64,000 bases of DNA from Sediminispirochaeta sp964394395 (lineage in GTDB: Bacteria > Spirochaetota > Spirochaetia > DSM-16054 > Sediminispirochaetaceae): NCBI GenBank assembly GCA_964394395.1, contig CAYMWV010000002.1, positions 1 through 64,000 on the forward strand. Direction: 5' to 3'. The notes under the pieces are model-generated. The model did not search any database, was not told the origin of the DNA, and worked only from the letters and a program-made list of their open reading frames with translations. Of the stretch, positions 51,964 to 59,214 are shown piece after piece. Position 1 is the first letter of the stretch, and each line of letters starts with the position of its first letter. Both the position numbers and the translations under genes were made by a program.

Positions 51964-52335
51964 TCAATTGCGTTGTCGAAGAAAAAACAACACAATCACC
52001 TTCGTAAGAACCATCCCCCCGAGAACAAAAATCAGCGCTTTTTCAGGGGTGATCCTGAAGATATCAAGGATAATAAAGAGAACAAGCAAGCCTGTTCCAA
52101 CCAAAAACCCGCAACGCTCAGCCCAGGCAAGGTGAATCCGTTCCCGCTCATCCTTTGCACGTTCCCGGAATACAATTCCGACGTATAACCCATATAAGGC
52201 GATAAACAGAACAACAAGGGTCTTCTCCCACATCAGTGGCATAAATGAGTGAAAAGGGTCGATACAGGTCACCAGCAACAGTAAGAGCACCACTGATACC
52301 AGGATTTCAGAGTTTTCCTTGATTCTATTCCACAT
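51964..52335 (-). CDS. Small integral membrane protein
   Basis: A 123-residue protein with four predicted hydrophobic segments and a charged central loop (FRERAKDERERIHLAWAERCG). Its gene overlaps an XRE regulator gene by 11 bases, a common arrangement in which the regulator controls its membrane partner. GAGGAG lies about ten bases before the ATG. The function is unknown. Confidence 0.75.
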   Translation of the reverse strand: MWNRIKENSEILVSVVLLLLLVTCIDPFHSFMPLMWEKTLVVLFIALYGLYVGIVFRERAKDERERIHLAWAERCGFLVGTGLLVLFIILDIFRITPEKALIFVLGGMVLTKVIVLFFLRQRN

Positions 52336-52531
52336 AATCAAAAAGCTCCTCAACGGTGGATTTCAGGACCCGGGAAAGCTTGAGAGCAAGCAGCACAGAG
52401 GGAGTATAGTTCCCCTTTTCTATGGCGATGATAGTCTGCCGGGTAACACCAACCATCTCTGCCAGTTGAACCTGGGTTAATCCTGCACCTGTGCGTTTTT
52501 CACGAACCCTGGAAAGAATATCTACAGCCAT
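52325..52531 (-). CDS. XRE-family helix-turn-helix regulator
   Basis: A 68-residue single-domain DNA-binding protein: VREKRTGAGLTQVQLAEMVG and VTRQTIIAIEKGNYTPSV form the helix-turn-helix, followed by LSRVLKSTVEELFDY, as in YozG-like regulators. The ATG at 52531 begins at the domain; no ribosome site is seen. It is co-transcribed with the membrane protein gene and probably autoregulates the pair. Confidence 0.88.
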   Translation of the reverse strand: MAVDILSRVREKRTGAGLTQVQLAEMVGVTRQTIIAIEKGNYTPSVLLALKLSRVLKSTVEELFDYVE

Positions 52532-52615
52532 GGGTATAACATAACAATTTTTTGGAGAAAATCCCACAACATAAACATGAGAGAGGCAAGCATGATACAG
52601 AAAGAGTGTTTATCG

Positions 52616-52648
52616 GGCCACGATTAGGCCACGATTAGGCCACAATTG
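52616..52648. repeat. 11-bp tandem repeat
   Basis: GGCCACGATTA is present twice and then as GGCCACAATTG, three units in a row, between divergent genes. The unit length equals one DNA helical turn. Confidence 0.75.
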
Positions 52649-52746
52649 GACGACTATTGGATGACTTTCGAGGCAGGGAGATCCTGATTCCCAGGAACCT
52701 TGCTTTTTTTCCCCTTCACCAGTATCTTTATCCAGGTGGAGGCCCC

Positions 52747-53478
52747 ATGAAACATGGAAAACAGGAAACATTGAAGCATATACAGGAGCAGTTTATTCCT
52801 GAGCTAGAGAATCTTTTTGGTGATGCCCTGGAAGCTGTAGTGCTTTACGGCAGCGCCGCAGGCACAGAGTTTAACCCGGACAGCTCCGATATCAACCTTC
52901 TGGTTATAACCGCTAAACCGGTTCCGGAGAAACTGATTGAATTGGGTAAAGCGGGAAAGAAGCAGATTCAGAAACATCGGATCAGCATGCAGATTCAAAC
53001 CCTGGAGGAGTTCACCTCATCTTCGGATGTTTTCCCCATGGAATATCTGGATATGATAAACCGACGGGAAATTCTTCTGGGAACGGACCCTTTGGAGGGG
53101 ATCACGGTAGACCCGGCGCATCTGCGGCATCAGGTGGAAGAACGGCTCCGGGGGAGTGTAAATGCCTTTCGTCAAGCCCTTCTCTCCTCAGGTAAATCGG
53201 ATAAAGCGCTTCGCAGGATACTCGTTGAGTGGTTTGGAGCCCAGACAGCTCTTCTGCGGGGCCTGCTGCGATTAAAAAAGGAGGAGCACATCCCTTTTGG
53301 GGCTGATGCTCTGGCCGGGAGAGTAGCGGACCGTTACGGTATCGATGGTACCCCCTTTAGCAAGTTATCAACCCTCCGGGACGGGGGCAAGCAAGAAGAT
53401 AAGGCGACTGAAATTGCCCCGCTGATCCTTACAGCCCTTACCGACCTGGCCCGAATTGTCGACCGGATGGAGGCGTAG
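52747..53478 (+). CDS. MNT-type nucleotidyltransferase domain protein
   Basis: A 243-residue soluble protein with the minimal nucleotidyltransferase motif VVLYGSAAGTEFNP, then DSSDINLLVI (residues about 33-56). The second Asp of the usual DxD is Asn, as in a recognised DINLLV subgroup, so transferase activity is uncertain. The C-terminal half is helical (about 140-243) and resembles HEPN/KNTase-C partners. The start at 52747 is chosen for GGTGGAGG just upstream. The gene abuts the TPM gene by two bases. Confidence 0.8.
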   Translation: MKHGKQETLKHIQEQFIPELENLFGDALEAVVLYGSAAGTEFNPDSSDINLLVITAKPVPEKLIELGKAGKKQIQKHRISMQIQTLEEFTSSSDVFPMEYLDMINRREILLGTDPLEGITVDPAHLRHQVEERLRGSVNAFRQALLSSGKSDKALRRILVEWFGAQTALLRGLLRLKKEEHIPFGADALAGRVADRYGIDGTPFSKLSTLRDGGKQEDKATEIAPLILTALTDLARIVDRMEA

Positions 53479-53480
53479 GG

Positions 53481-54371
53481 ATGGCCGGAAGGCGGAGGAT
53501 CTTTACGGCAAGCCCACGGGTTCTGGCAGACTCAGGCGTTCTGGCAAGCTCAAGGTGTCTGGCAGACTCACATCGGGCCCCGATGCTGCTTCTGCAGTTT
53601 GTGGCGCTTCTTGTATTCCTTTCCCTGACGGTGATGGACGCAGCGGCTCAGAAGCTCCCCTCCCCCACCGGCTATGTGAACGATTTTGCCGGTCTTATTG
53701 ATCCTGGATATGAAACGGAAATAAGCCGGATCGCCCGGTCGGTTCAGCAATCGACGGGAGCTGAGATTACAGTGGTGAGTATCGAAAGCTATGAGCCCTA
53801 TGGTTCTATCGAGGAGTATTCGATCGCCCTGGCGGAAGCGTGGGGGATAGGTGAATCTGGAAAGGATAACGGGGTGATGCTTATCCTTTCCATGGCAGAG
53901 CGGGAGCTTCGGATCGAGGTGGGTTACGGCTTGGAAGGAGCGCTGCCCGACGGTCTGACTGGAGAAATTATGGATAAATCCATGGTCCCATCCTTCCAGA
54001 ATGGTAATTACGGCGAAGGGTTCCTGAAAGCGGTGCACGGTATTTCGGGAATAATTGCCAACGAGTACGGGGTGGAACTGAAAGAAGTGGATATGCGGGA
54101 GAGCCGGGGCTACAAAAGATCATCGGGAGCCTCCTCGGGGGCCTCCTCTCTTTTCAGGTTTATCTTTATCATGTTTATCCTCTTTGCCGGAGGGGGGCGC
54201 TTCTTCTGGCCCCTGCTCATCTTGAGCGGTATGGGAGGACGGCGAGGCTACCGGGGCGGTTTCGGCTCCGGGGGCTTTGGATCGGGAGGATTCGGTTCCG
54301 GAGGAGGAGGAGGGTTTTCCGGGTTCAGCGGTGGAAGTTTCGGCGGCGGCGGCGCAAGCCGGGGCTTTTAA
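53481..54371 (+). CDS. TPM-domain (YgcG-like) membrane protein
   Basis: A 296-residue protein with a TPM phosphatase-like extracytoplasmic domain (about 60-195: GYVNDFAGLIDP, GAEITVVSIESYEPY, KDNGVMLILSMAERELRIEVGYG as order), one membrane segment (about 220-245) and a Gly/Ser/Phe-rich tail (GGFGSGGFGSGG). A hydrophobic signal segment lies at about 35-57, preceded by 34 extra residues that contain an in-frame 18-bp triplicate; GGAGG before ATG 53481 supports that start, while ATG 53583 is an alternative. It pairs with LemA downstream, as is usual. Confidence 0.87.
   Translation: MAGRRRIFTASPRVLADSGVLASSRCLADSHRAPMLLLQFVALLVFLSLTVMDAAAQKLPSPTGYVNDFAGLIDPGYETEISRIARSVQQSTGAEITVVSIESYEPYGSIEEYSIALAEAWGIGESGKDNGVMLILSMAERELRIEVGYGLEGALPDGLTGEIMDKSMVPSFQNGNYGEGFLKAVHGISGIIANEYGVELKEVDMRESRGYKRSSGASSGASSLFRFIFIMFILFAGGGRFFWPLLILSGMGGRRGYRGGFGSGGFGSGGFGSGGGGGFSGFSGGSFGGGGASRGF
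53517..53570 (+). repeat. 18-bp in-frame tandem triplicate
   Basis: Three adjacent 18-bp units, each ending CTGGCA-GACTCA or the variant CTGGCA-AGCTCA, encode VLADSG, VLASSR and CLADSH in the N-terminus of the TPM protein. Confidence 0.8.
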
Positions 54372-54395
54372 TAATAGAAGCAGGAGATTGACAAT

Positions 54396-54980
54396 ATGAG
54401 CGGAAGAAGCAGAGCGGGATTACTGGTTACCTTACTGATCATCGGGGTGGCGGTTTTTGCCCTGGGTTCCTGGTATATCGGGACCCGAAACAGCCTGGTT
54501 CAGGCGGATGAAGAGATTAACTCCGCCTGGGCGGAGATTGATAATCAGCTGCAGCGGCGCAGCGACCTGATCCCCAACCTGGTCTCTACGGTGAAGGGCT
54601 ACGCCTCCCACGAAGAAGAGGTGTTCACAAACATCGCTAACGCCAGGTCAAAACTGGCTGGAGCTTCCACAGTGGCTGAGAAGGCGGAAGGGTATAATCA
54701 GATGGAGGGTGCCCTTTCCCGGCTTCTGGTAATTGCGGAAAACTATCCCCAATTGAAGGCAAACGAGAACTTTACCCGCCTTCAGGACGAGCTTGCAGGC
54801 ACTGAGAACCGCATCGCCGTGGCGCGAAAGCGATACAACGACAGGGTAAAGCTCTTCAACACCCGGATACGAATGTTCCCCGGATCCATGATAGCCGGAT
54901 CGATGGGATTCGAACAGCGAGACTATTTCGAGATCGACGAGGCCGCCAGAAACGCTCCCCAGGTCGATTTCGGCGATTAA
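54396..54980 (+). CDS. lemA: LemA family protein
   Basis: A 194-residue membrane-anchored helical protein: one N-terminal membrane segment (about 10-30), then ADEEINSAWAEIDNQLQRR, SDLIPNLVSTVKGYA and ENRIAVARKRYND, all in LemA order. The role is poorly known, possibly envelope stress. It follows the TPM gene by 24 bp with an AGGAG site. Confidence 0.93.
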   Translation: MSGRSRAGLLVTLLIIGVAVFALGSWYIGTRNSLVQADEEINSAWAEIDNQLQRRSDLIPNLVSTVKGYASHEEEVFTNIANARSKLAGASTVAEKAEGYNQMEGALSRLLVIAENYPQLKANENFTRLQDELAGTENRIAVARKRYNDRVKLFNTRIRMFPGSMIAGSMGFEQRDYFEIDEAARNAPQVDFGD

Positions 54981-55067
54981 ACGCCCCCGGCAGCCTGGCC
55001 GCCCCTGGAGAGGGGCCAGAATAAACACTTTCGGTGGCCGTGTGTTGAAAACAGGAGGAAGATACAG

Positions 55068-55343
55068 ATGGAATGGAGAGCAAGTCACATCCTGGTCAAG
55101 GATCAAAAACTGGCCCGGGATCTGGTAAAACGGGCAAAACAGGGGGCCGACTTCGGGGCTCTGGCAAGGGAGTACTCCACCTGTCCAAGCAAGAGTAAGG
55201 GGGGAGATCTGGGTTGGTTTGGCACCGGGAAGATGGTTCCCGAGTTTGAACGGGCCTGTTCAACCATGAGCCCTGGATCGGTATCAGAGGCGGTTCGCAC
55301 CCAGTTTGGCTTTCATGTGATAAAATTGACAGGACGGCGATAG
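55068..55343 (+). CDS. Parvulin-type peptidyl-prolyl isomerase
   Basis: A 91-residue single-domain PpiC/parvulin: RASHILVKD, FGALAREYSTCPSKSKGGDL, GWFGTGKMVPEFE and FGFHVIKLTGRR. It has no signal peptide, so it acts on proline bonds in cytoplasmic proteins. AGGAGG lies upstream of the ATG. It follows lemA by 87 bp. Confidence 0.95.
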   Translation: MEWRASHILVKDQKLARDLVKRAKQGADFGALAREYSTCPSKSKGGDLGWFGTGKMVPEFERACSTMSPGSVSEAVRTQFGFHVIKLTGRR

Positions 55344-55349
55344 CTAGCC

Positions 55350-55378
55350 TTGAAGTTTTTTTCTAACTCCTTTATAGT
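55350..55378 (+). promoter_or_regulatory. Promoter of RRM gene
   Basis: TTGAAG (55350-55355), 17 bp, TATAGT (55373-55378), giving a leader of about 170 nt before the ATG at 55555. The leader includes TTCCGGAA and nearby GTTCCGGAGC, which can pair and may form a cold-shock-type structure. Confidence 0.6.
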
Positions 55379-55554
55379 GGACGTCGAAGACGTTAAGTAT
55401 GGTTTTGTTTTTTCAGCGTCTGAATTGGTTGTTTCGGATCCGGATGTTCTTTCCTTTCCTTTCAAGCATTTTCAGGACATATGATGGACAGTTTTCCTGC
55501 TTTCCCGTTTATCATCATATTTTCCGGAAATGTTCCGGAGCAAGGAGTTTTTTT

Positions 55555-55830
55555 ATGGCCAAGAACATTTATGTAGGCAATCTTAATTACGATGCGGCAG
55601 ATCAGGAGCTTGAAAGCCTCTTCGCCCAGTACGGCGAGGTTACCAGCGCCAGAATCATCAGCGACCGCTACACCAACCAGTCCAAGGGATTTGGTTTCGT
55701 TGAAATGTCAGACACCGATGCAGCTGATGCTGCTATCTCCAGCCTCAACGGCAGCCAGTGGATGGGCCGGGAGCTGAGAGTAAACGAAGCACGGGAACGA
55801 AACGACCGTCCCCGGAGAGACGACTACTAG
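55555..55830 (+). CDS. RRM-domain RNA-binding protein
   Basis: A 91-residue protein that is almost only an RNA recognition motif: RNP2 is NIYVGNLNYDA (residues 4-10) and RNP1 is SKGFGFVEM (about 44-52). A short basic tail (RERNDRPRRDDY) follows. Such small RRMs in spirochaetes and cyanobacteria resemble cold-induced RNA chaperones. AAGGAG precedes the ATG. The long leader and strong terminator indicate a single-gene transcript. Confidence 0.95.
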   Translation: MAKNIYVGNLNYDAADQELESLFAQYGEVTSARIISDRYTNQSKGFGFVEMSDTDAADAAISSLNGSQWMGRELRVNEARERNDRPRRDDY

Positions 55831-55859
55831 TCCTATCCTGTTTTTAGGGTAAACAATCG

Positions 55860-55890
55860 GCAGCCGGCCAGCGGGTCGGCTGCTTTTTTT
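55860..55890 (+). terminator. Intrinsic terminator after RRM gene
   Basis: GCAGCCG and CGGCTGC form a 7-bp stem (loop 55867-55876) followed directly by seven T. Confidence 0.93.
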
Positions 55891-55948
55891 ACATCACTTG
55901 CAATTCTATCCAAGCCCAATCGTATCGGCGACCCCAGAAGGAGTAATT

Positions 55949-56149
55949 TTGGCTAAAAATTTTTACAGTTTTGAAAAACGACAACAGGAAATGAAGAAGA
56001 AGAAAAAGAAGCAGGAAAAGATGCAGAAGAAGCTGGAGAAGAAGCGGCTAAAGCAGGAAGAGAACGGGGAATCAGGGGAAGTTCAGGACGAAAACCCTGC
56101 CCAGGATAACGAAACAGAATCGGAAACGGAATCCCCGGAAGAGAACTAA
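55949..56149 (+). CDS. Small lysine-rich charged protein
   Basis: A 66-residue protein starting with TTG, chosen because AAGGAG lies five bases upstream. The first half is strongly basic (MKKKKKKQEKMQKKLEKKR) and the second acidic (ESETESPEEN), fitting a dipolar coiled coil or nucleic-acid-binding peptide. It follows the RRM terminator by 58 bp and converges with the c-di-GMP enzyme gene, overlapping its stop by four bases. No function is known. Confidence 0.65.
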   Translation: MAKNFYSFEKRQQEMKKKKKKQEKMQKKLEKKRLKQEENGESGEVQDENPAQDNETESETESPEEN

Positions 56150-57804
56150 CAGCTGATCTTGCGCTGCAGCCGCTGAGAGGGCTTACCCAAGAGGAAGCCC
56201 TGGCTGTAGTCGATTTTCATCTTTTTCAAAGTATCAAGCAACTCTTTAGAATCTACAAACTCAGCGATTGTCTTTATCCCCAGGTCATGGGCCATCTCGT
56301 TCATTTTCTGTACCACTCCTGCAGCTTTTGGTTCCCGCTTCATCTCCTGCACAATAGCCCCGTCAAACTTAATATATTGAATAGGAAGACGGAGAATGTG
56401 CAGGAAATTGGAATAGCCGGATCCAAAATCATCGATAGCTATCAGATATCCAAGTTCCTTTGCGGAGTCGATGAAATGTTTTACATCATTGTAGTTTTCC
56501 ACCCCTTCACTCTCGGTAATCTCCAGAATTACCCGGTCTTTACAGTTAGGAAAACGCTTCATAATCGATTCGAGAAAGGGAAGGAAATCGGGATCGTAGA
56601 TGTTTTCCATGGAAATATTAACGGTAAAAAGTACGCTCTCCCCATCCATTTTCCGAAAACTGATCTCAAACACCTGTCGGGTCAGTTCCTTCATATAAGA
56701 AGAGAGTTTCACCGAATCTAAAAATTTACCCGGAGGAACCAGATCCCCTTTCTCATCAATTATCCTGACCAGTGCTTCATAGATTTCTACCAAGGCTCCT
56801 CGATTGCGCACGATTGGTTGATATACCACTGTTAGCCGATCTTCCGAGATGGCATGACTCACCATAGCCAGCGCCCCTGTTCTTGATATGATATCTTCTT
56901 TAAACTGGACGCTATCTTCAAAAAGAAGGTCGCTTTTTCCTCCAAATACAGCCGCAATCAAGGCCTGCTCCGCCTGGCTATAGAGAATCTCAGGGGAACT
57001 GTTTTCACCCAAAGCGATACCGGCGGTAACGGGTACGGGGAAACGGAGTCCATTGATACTGAATGTCTGCTCCCGTAAGAGTCCAATGATGGTAGCAAAA
57101 CGGCTTTGGACCTCCTGAGGATTTCCATCGAACCGGGAATACTCTTCCAAAATCGCAAAGGTATCCCGTTCTACATGGTAAAGAGATACCCCGCCCAGAG
57201 TTTGACTCAACGTTGCATCAATCACCTGTCGTATACGGGTGAGGTATTCACTACCGAATGCAGCTCCAAAACACGAATTAATCTCGTTAAACCGTTCGGC
57301 CTTAAAAAGGGCCAGGGCGGGAGAATGGTATCGTTCAATATCCGACATGAGCTTGTACCGATTGGGTAGACCGCTCTCCGGATCCCGGTAACTTCTGTCC
57401 AGCAGCTTCATCATGATTCGCCTTAGCCGATATTGCATTGCCCAGAGGGTTAAAGCTCCTGCAAAGGAGAAGAGCCAGAGGAGTATCGCCATCAAAGGAT
57501 TAAACCAGATGGAAAGAATCCGGCTAATTCCAGCAAAAAGAACAGCACCCTGAAAAAGAAGTACAAACAAAGCCGTAAGCAAACCCCACAAAGGAGGGAA
57601 GGAGAGAACCAGTATACCGGGGAGTGCGGCGGGAAAAAGGAGCAGAAACTGGTTCAGGGGATATTCAGGAAGCCAAGAGAGCCCCCACCCGGCAGGGTCA
57701 AAGAAATAGAGTAAAAGGCTTAATCCATGAATGAGGAGTGGAAGATAGCTCCCCCCAGGGGGAGCTTCCTGGGGGAGCAGCTGATACCGACGCTTTTTCT
57801 TCAT
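56146..57804 (-). CDS. Degenerate GGDEF-EAL c-di-GMP phosphodiesterase
   Basis: A 552-residue membrane protein: about four hydrophobic segments (20-130), a GGDEF domain (about 140-295) in which the active loop reads HVERDTFAI instead of GGDEF, and an EAL domain (about 310-545) with YEALVRI, NISMEN, EITESEG, IDDFGSGYSN, KFDG and SQGFLLGKP, all catalytic positions present. It should degrade c-di-GMP, with the GGDEF part as a sensor. Its promoter (57815-57843) leaves about four bases of leader and there is no ribosome site. Confidence 0.9.
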   Translation of the reverse strand: MKKKRRYQLLPQEAPPGGSYLPLLIHGLSLLLYFFDPAGWGLSWLPEYPLNQFLLLFPAALPGILVLSFPPLWGLLTALFVLLFQGAVLFAGISRILSIWFNPLMAILLWLFSFAGALTLWAMQYRLRRIMMKLLDRSYRDPESGLPNRYKLMSDIERYHSPALALFKAERFNEINSCFGAAFGSEYLTRIRQVIDATLSQTLGGVSLYHVERDTFAILEEYSRFDGNPQEVQSRFATIIGLLREQTFSINGLRFPVPVTAGIALGENSSPEILYSQAEQALIAAVFGGKSDLLFEDSVQFKEDIISRTGALAMVSHAISEDRLTVVYQPIVRNRGALVEIYEALVRIIDEKGDLVPPGKFLDSVKLSSYMKELTRQVFEISFRKMDGESVLFTVNISMENIYDPDFLPFLESIMKRFPNCKDRVILEITESEGVENYNDVKHFIDSAKELGYLIAIDDFGSGYSNFLHILRLPIQYIKFDGAIVQEMKREPKAAGVVQKMNEMAHDLGIKTIAEFVDSKELLDTLKKMKIDYSQGFLLGKPSQRLQRKISC

Positions 57805-57814
57805 ACAATATCGT

Positions 57815-57843
57815 ATATTAGCACATCGGATTTATAATACCAA
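57815..57843 (-). promoter_or_regulatory. Promoter of c-di-GMP enzyme gene
   Basis: On the minus strand TTGGTA (plus 57838-57843), 17 bp, TAATAT (plus 57815-57820). Ten bases separate the -10 box from the ATG at 57804, so the mRNA would be nearly leaderless. Confidence 0.55.
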
Positions 57844-57876
57844 GTTTTTTTATTATCCCTATTCCACAAAATCTTG

Positions 57877-58461
57877 TTAAAAAACCGCCTTCACCTTACC
57901 CTTGGCCGCATGTTTGGAAGAGAAATTGTCGGCGCCATTGGGGCCTCGGGATAGCAGCAACAGATGCTCTTTCCCGGGAGTCAAAAGAGTATCAAAGGAA
58001 TCTCCGGAATCGAGGGGGAGGGCAAAACGTACTGTGGTCACCCCATCAGATTCCTCCCCTGAGATGAAGCGCACATCATCACTTCCCCCTAACTCTGTGT
58101 CCGCCTTGTGGCTAAATATGCCGGTACCGAAATGATCTGAACCAACCAGATCCCCATCAGCCACATAGGCGATGACTATCTGGGCATCCTTCATCACCCT
58201 GGAGGGATTAATACCTACTGCAACCCAACCGGTGGTACCTCCCTGAAGGGTAAAAATCATCTCATCACCTGATACCTCCCAGAGCAGCTTCATACCCGCA
58301 GCTTCAACAAACCGGCTGCTGCCTGGCTCCTGGGCAGCGCTACCTTGGGCGGCCACCTCCTGGGTACCTCCTGCAAAGAGCAGGGCGGAAGCTCCCATAA
58401 AGAGCGCAACTAACAAAAGAGTATTTAATAACAACCTATTCCGAATATGATGATTATTCAT
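57877..58461 (-). CDS. Exported DOMON-domain protein
   Basis: A 194-residue protein with a signal peptide (LLLVALFMGASALLFAGG) and a DOMON beta-sandwich (about 50-190: MKLLWEVSGDEMIFTLQG, TGWVAVGINPSRVMKDAQIV, FALPLDSGD). DOMON domains bind haem or sugars outside the cytoplasm; the Met in the VMKDA loop could be a haem ligand, an inference. AGGAGG precedes the ATG. It is divergent from a broken gene whose start is 35 bp away. Confidence 0.88.
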   Translation of the reverse strand: MNNHHIRNRLLLNTLLLVALFMGASALLFAGGTQEVAAQGSAAQEPGSSRFVEAAGMKLLWEVSGDEMIFTLQGGTTGWVAVGINPSRVMKDAQIVIAYVADGDLVGSDHFGTGIFSHKADTELGGSDDVRFISGEESDGVTTVRFALPLDSGDSFDTLLTPGKEHLLLLSRGPNGADNFSSKHAAKGKVKAVF

Positions 58462-58468
58462 ATATCAT

Positions 58469-58492
58469 CCTCCTTCCACAAGTATAAGGAGG
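58469..58492. repeat. Two ribosome sites forming one inverted repeat
   Basis: CCTCCTT (58469-58475, minus-strand ribosome site of the DOMON gene) and AAGGAGG (58486-58492, plus-strand site of the broken gene) are exact reverse complements 10 nt apart. A transcript crossing the space would fold its own ribosome site into a hairpin. Confidence 0.6.
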
Positions 58493-58496
58493 GAAG

Positions 58497-58854
58497 ATGG
58501 TGAAAAGCAAATGTGCTATACCCTTTATCATGGCAATCAGAAACATACGGCAGATAATAAGCATTGCACTGGCCGGAGCCCTCTTTTTAGCCCCTTCCCT
58601 TTCCGCCCTTACCATGGAAGAGTCAGCAGAACAGCTTTCCGGGAAGGCGCTCCCCCTTCCGATTCAAAGTGGTACCTCCTTACGGAACCGAGACTATCAA
58701 GGTAATCGCCTCAACTAAGCAGTTTTCGGACCTGAAACAGGAGTTTCAGGAGCTGGGAATGGCCACCCGGGGCCTGGCCCCGATAGGGGTGGAAGAGACG
58801 GAACAGGAGATCATGGCCGACGGGATGGTTCATTTTACGATCCTGAAGGATTAG
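58497..58854 (+). pseudogene. Broken exported protein gene (DUF4384-like end)
   Basis: The first frame (58497-58718) gives a signal peptide (IISIALAGALFLAPSLSA) and a start EESAEQLSGKALPLPIQ; the C-terminal frame (58669-58854, shifted by one) reads VPPYGTETIKVIASTKQF and GMATRGLAP, which resembles the end of DUF4384-type envelope proteins. The two do not join and most of the expected length is missing, so an internal deletion with frameshift is the best explanation. A strong AAGGAGG site remains. Confidence 0.65.
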
Positions 58855-58906
58855 GTTTCTTCTTCCGCTGTCTGGCTAATAACAAAGAGCAGGATTATTT
58901 GAAGAA

Positions 58907-58939
58907 CATGTAGAAATCATGTAGAAATCATTTAGAGTT
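58907..58939. repeat. 11-bp tandem repeat
   Basis: CATGTAGAAAT occurs twice, then as CATTTAGAGTT. It lies just upstream of the promoter at 58950. Confidence 0.75.
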
Positions 58940-58949
58940 GAAAAAAGCC

Positions 58950-58978
58950 TTGTCAAAGCACTTGCGTGGGTATATACT
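58950..58978 (+). promoter_or_regulatory. Promoter of aminomutase gene
   Basis: TTGTCA (58950-58955), 17 bp, TATACT (58973-58978). The leader to the ATG at 59215 is about 230 nt. Confidence 0.65.
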
Positions 58979-59004
58979 TTAATCAATCATCGGGGATAGA
59001 TGAA

Positions 59005-59047
59005 AGCAGTGGGTAACCTGCTTATGGCCGGACAACCACCCACAGCT
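59005..59047 (+). ncRNA. Structured leader element upstream of aminomutase
   Basis: AGCAGTGGGT (59005-59014) pairs with ACCCACAGCT (59038-59047) in nine of ten positions, enclosing a 23-nt loop. A further GGTGAAAACC mini-hairpin lies near 59055. It is near the 5' end of the predicted transcript. It does not match a riboswitch class I know by eye, so it is only a candidate. Confidence 0.4.
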
Positions 59048-59135
59048 GGACAGATGGTGAAAACCGACAGCCTATTGTACTCGAGAAACGTGTGGCAAAT
59101 AGGATACATCAGTATGCTATAGTTTCAGCTTGAAA

Positions 59136-59148
59136 GATGTTAAACATC
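59136..59148. promoter_or_regulatory. Palindrome GATGTT-A-AACATC
   Basis: A perfect 6-bp-arm palindrome in the aminomutase leader, about 70 bp before the ATG; a possible operator. Confidence 0.4.
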
Positions 59149-59214
59149 CCCTCTGTGTGTATAGGTATATTGTTACCAACTATAACATAATAATACTTTG
59201 AGGAATGGTGCACT

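Noticed and set aside
58860..59214. Lysine, c-di-GMP or THF riboswitch in the aminomutase leader
   Set aside because: Conserved cores of these classes are absent by eye; only an unclassified stem is supported, so it is listed as a candidate structure.
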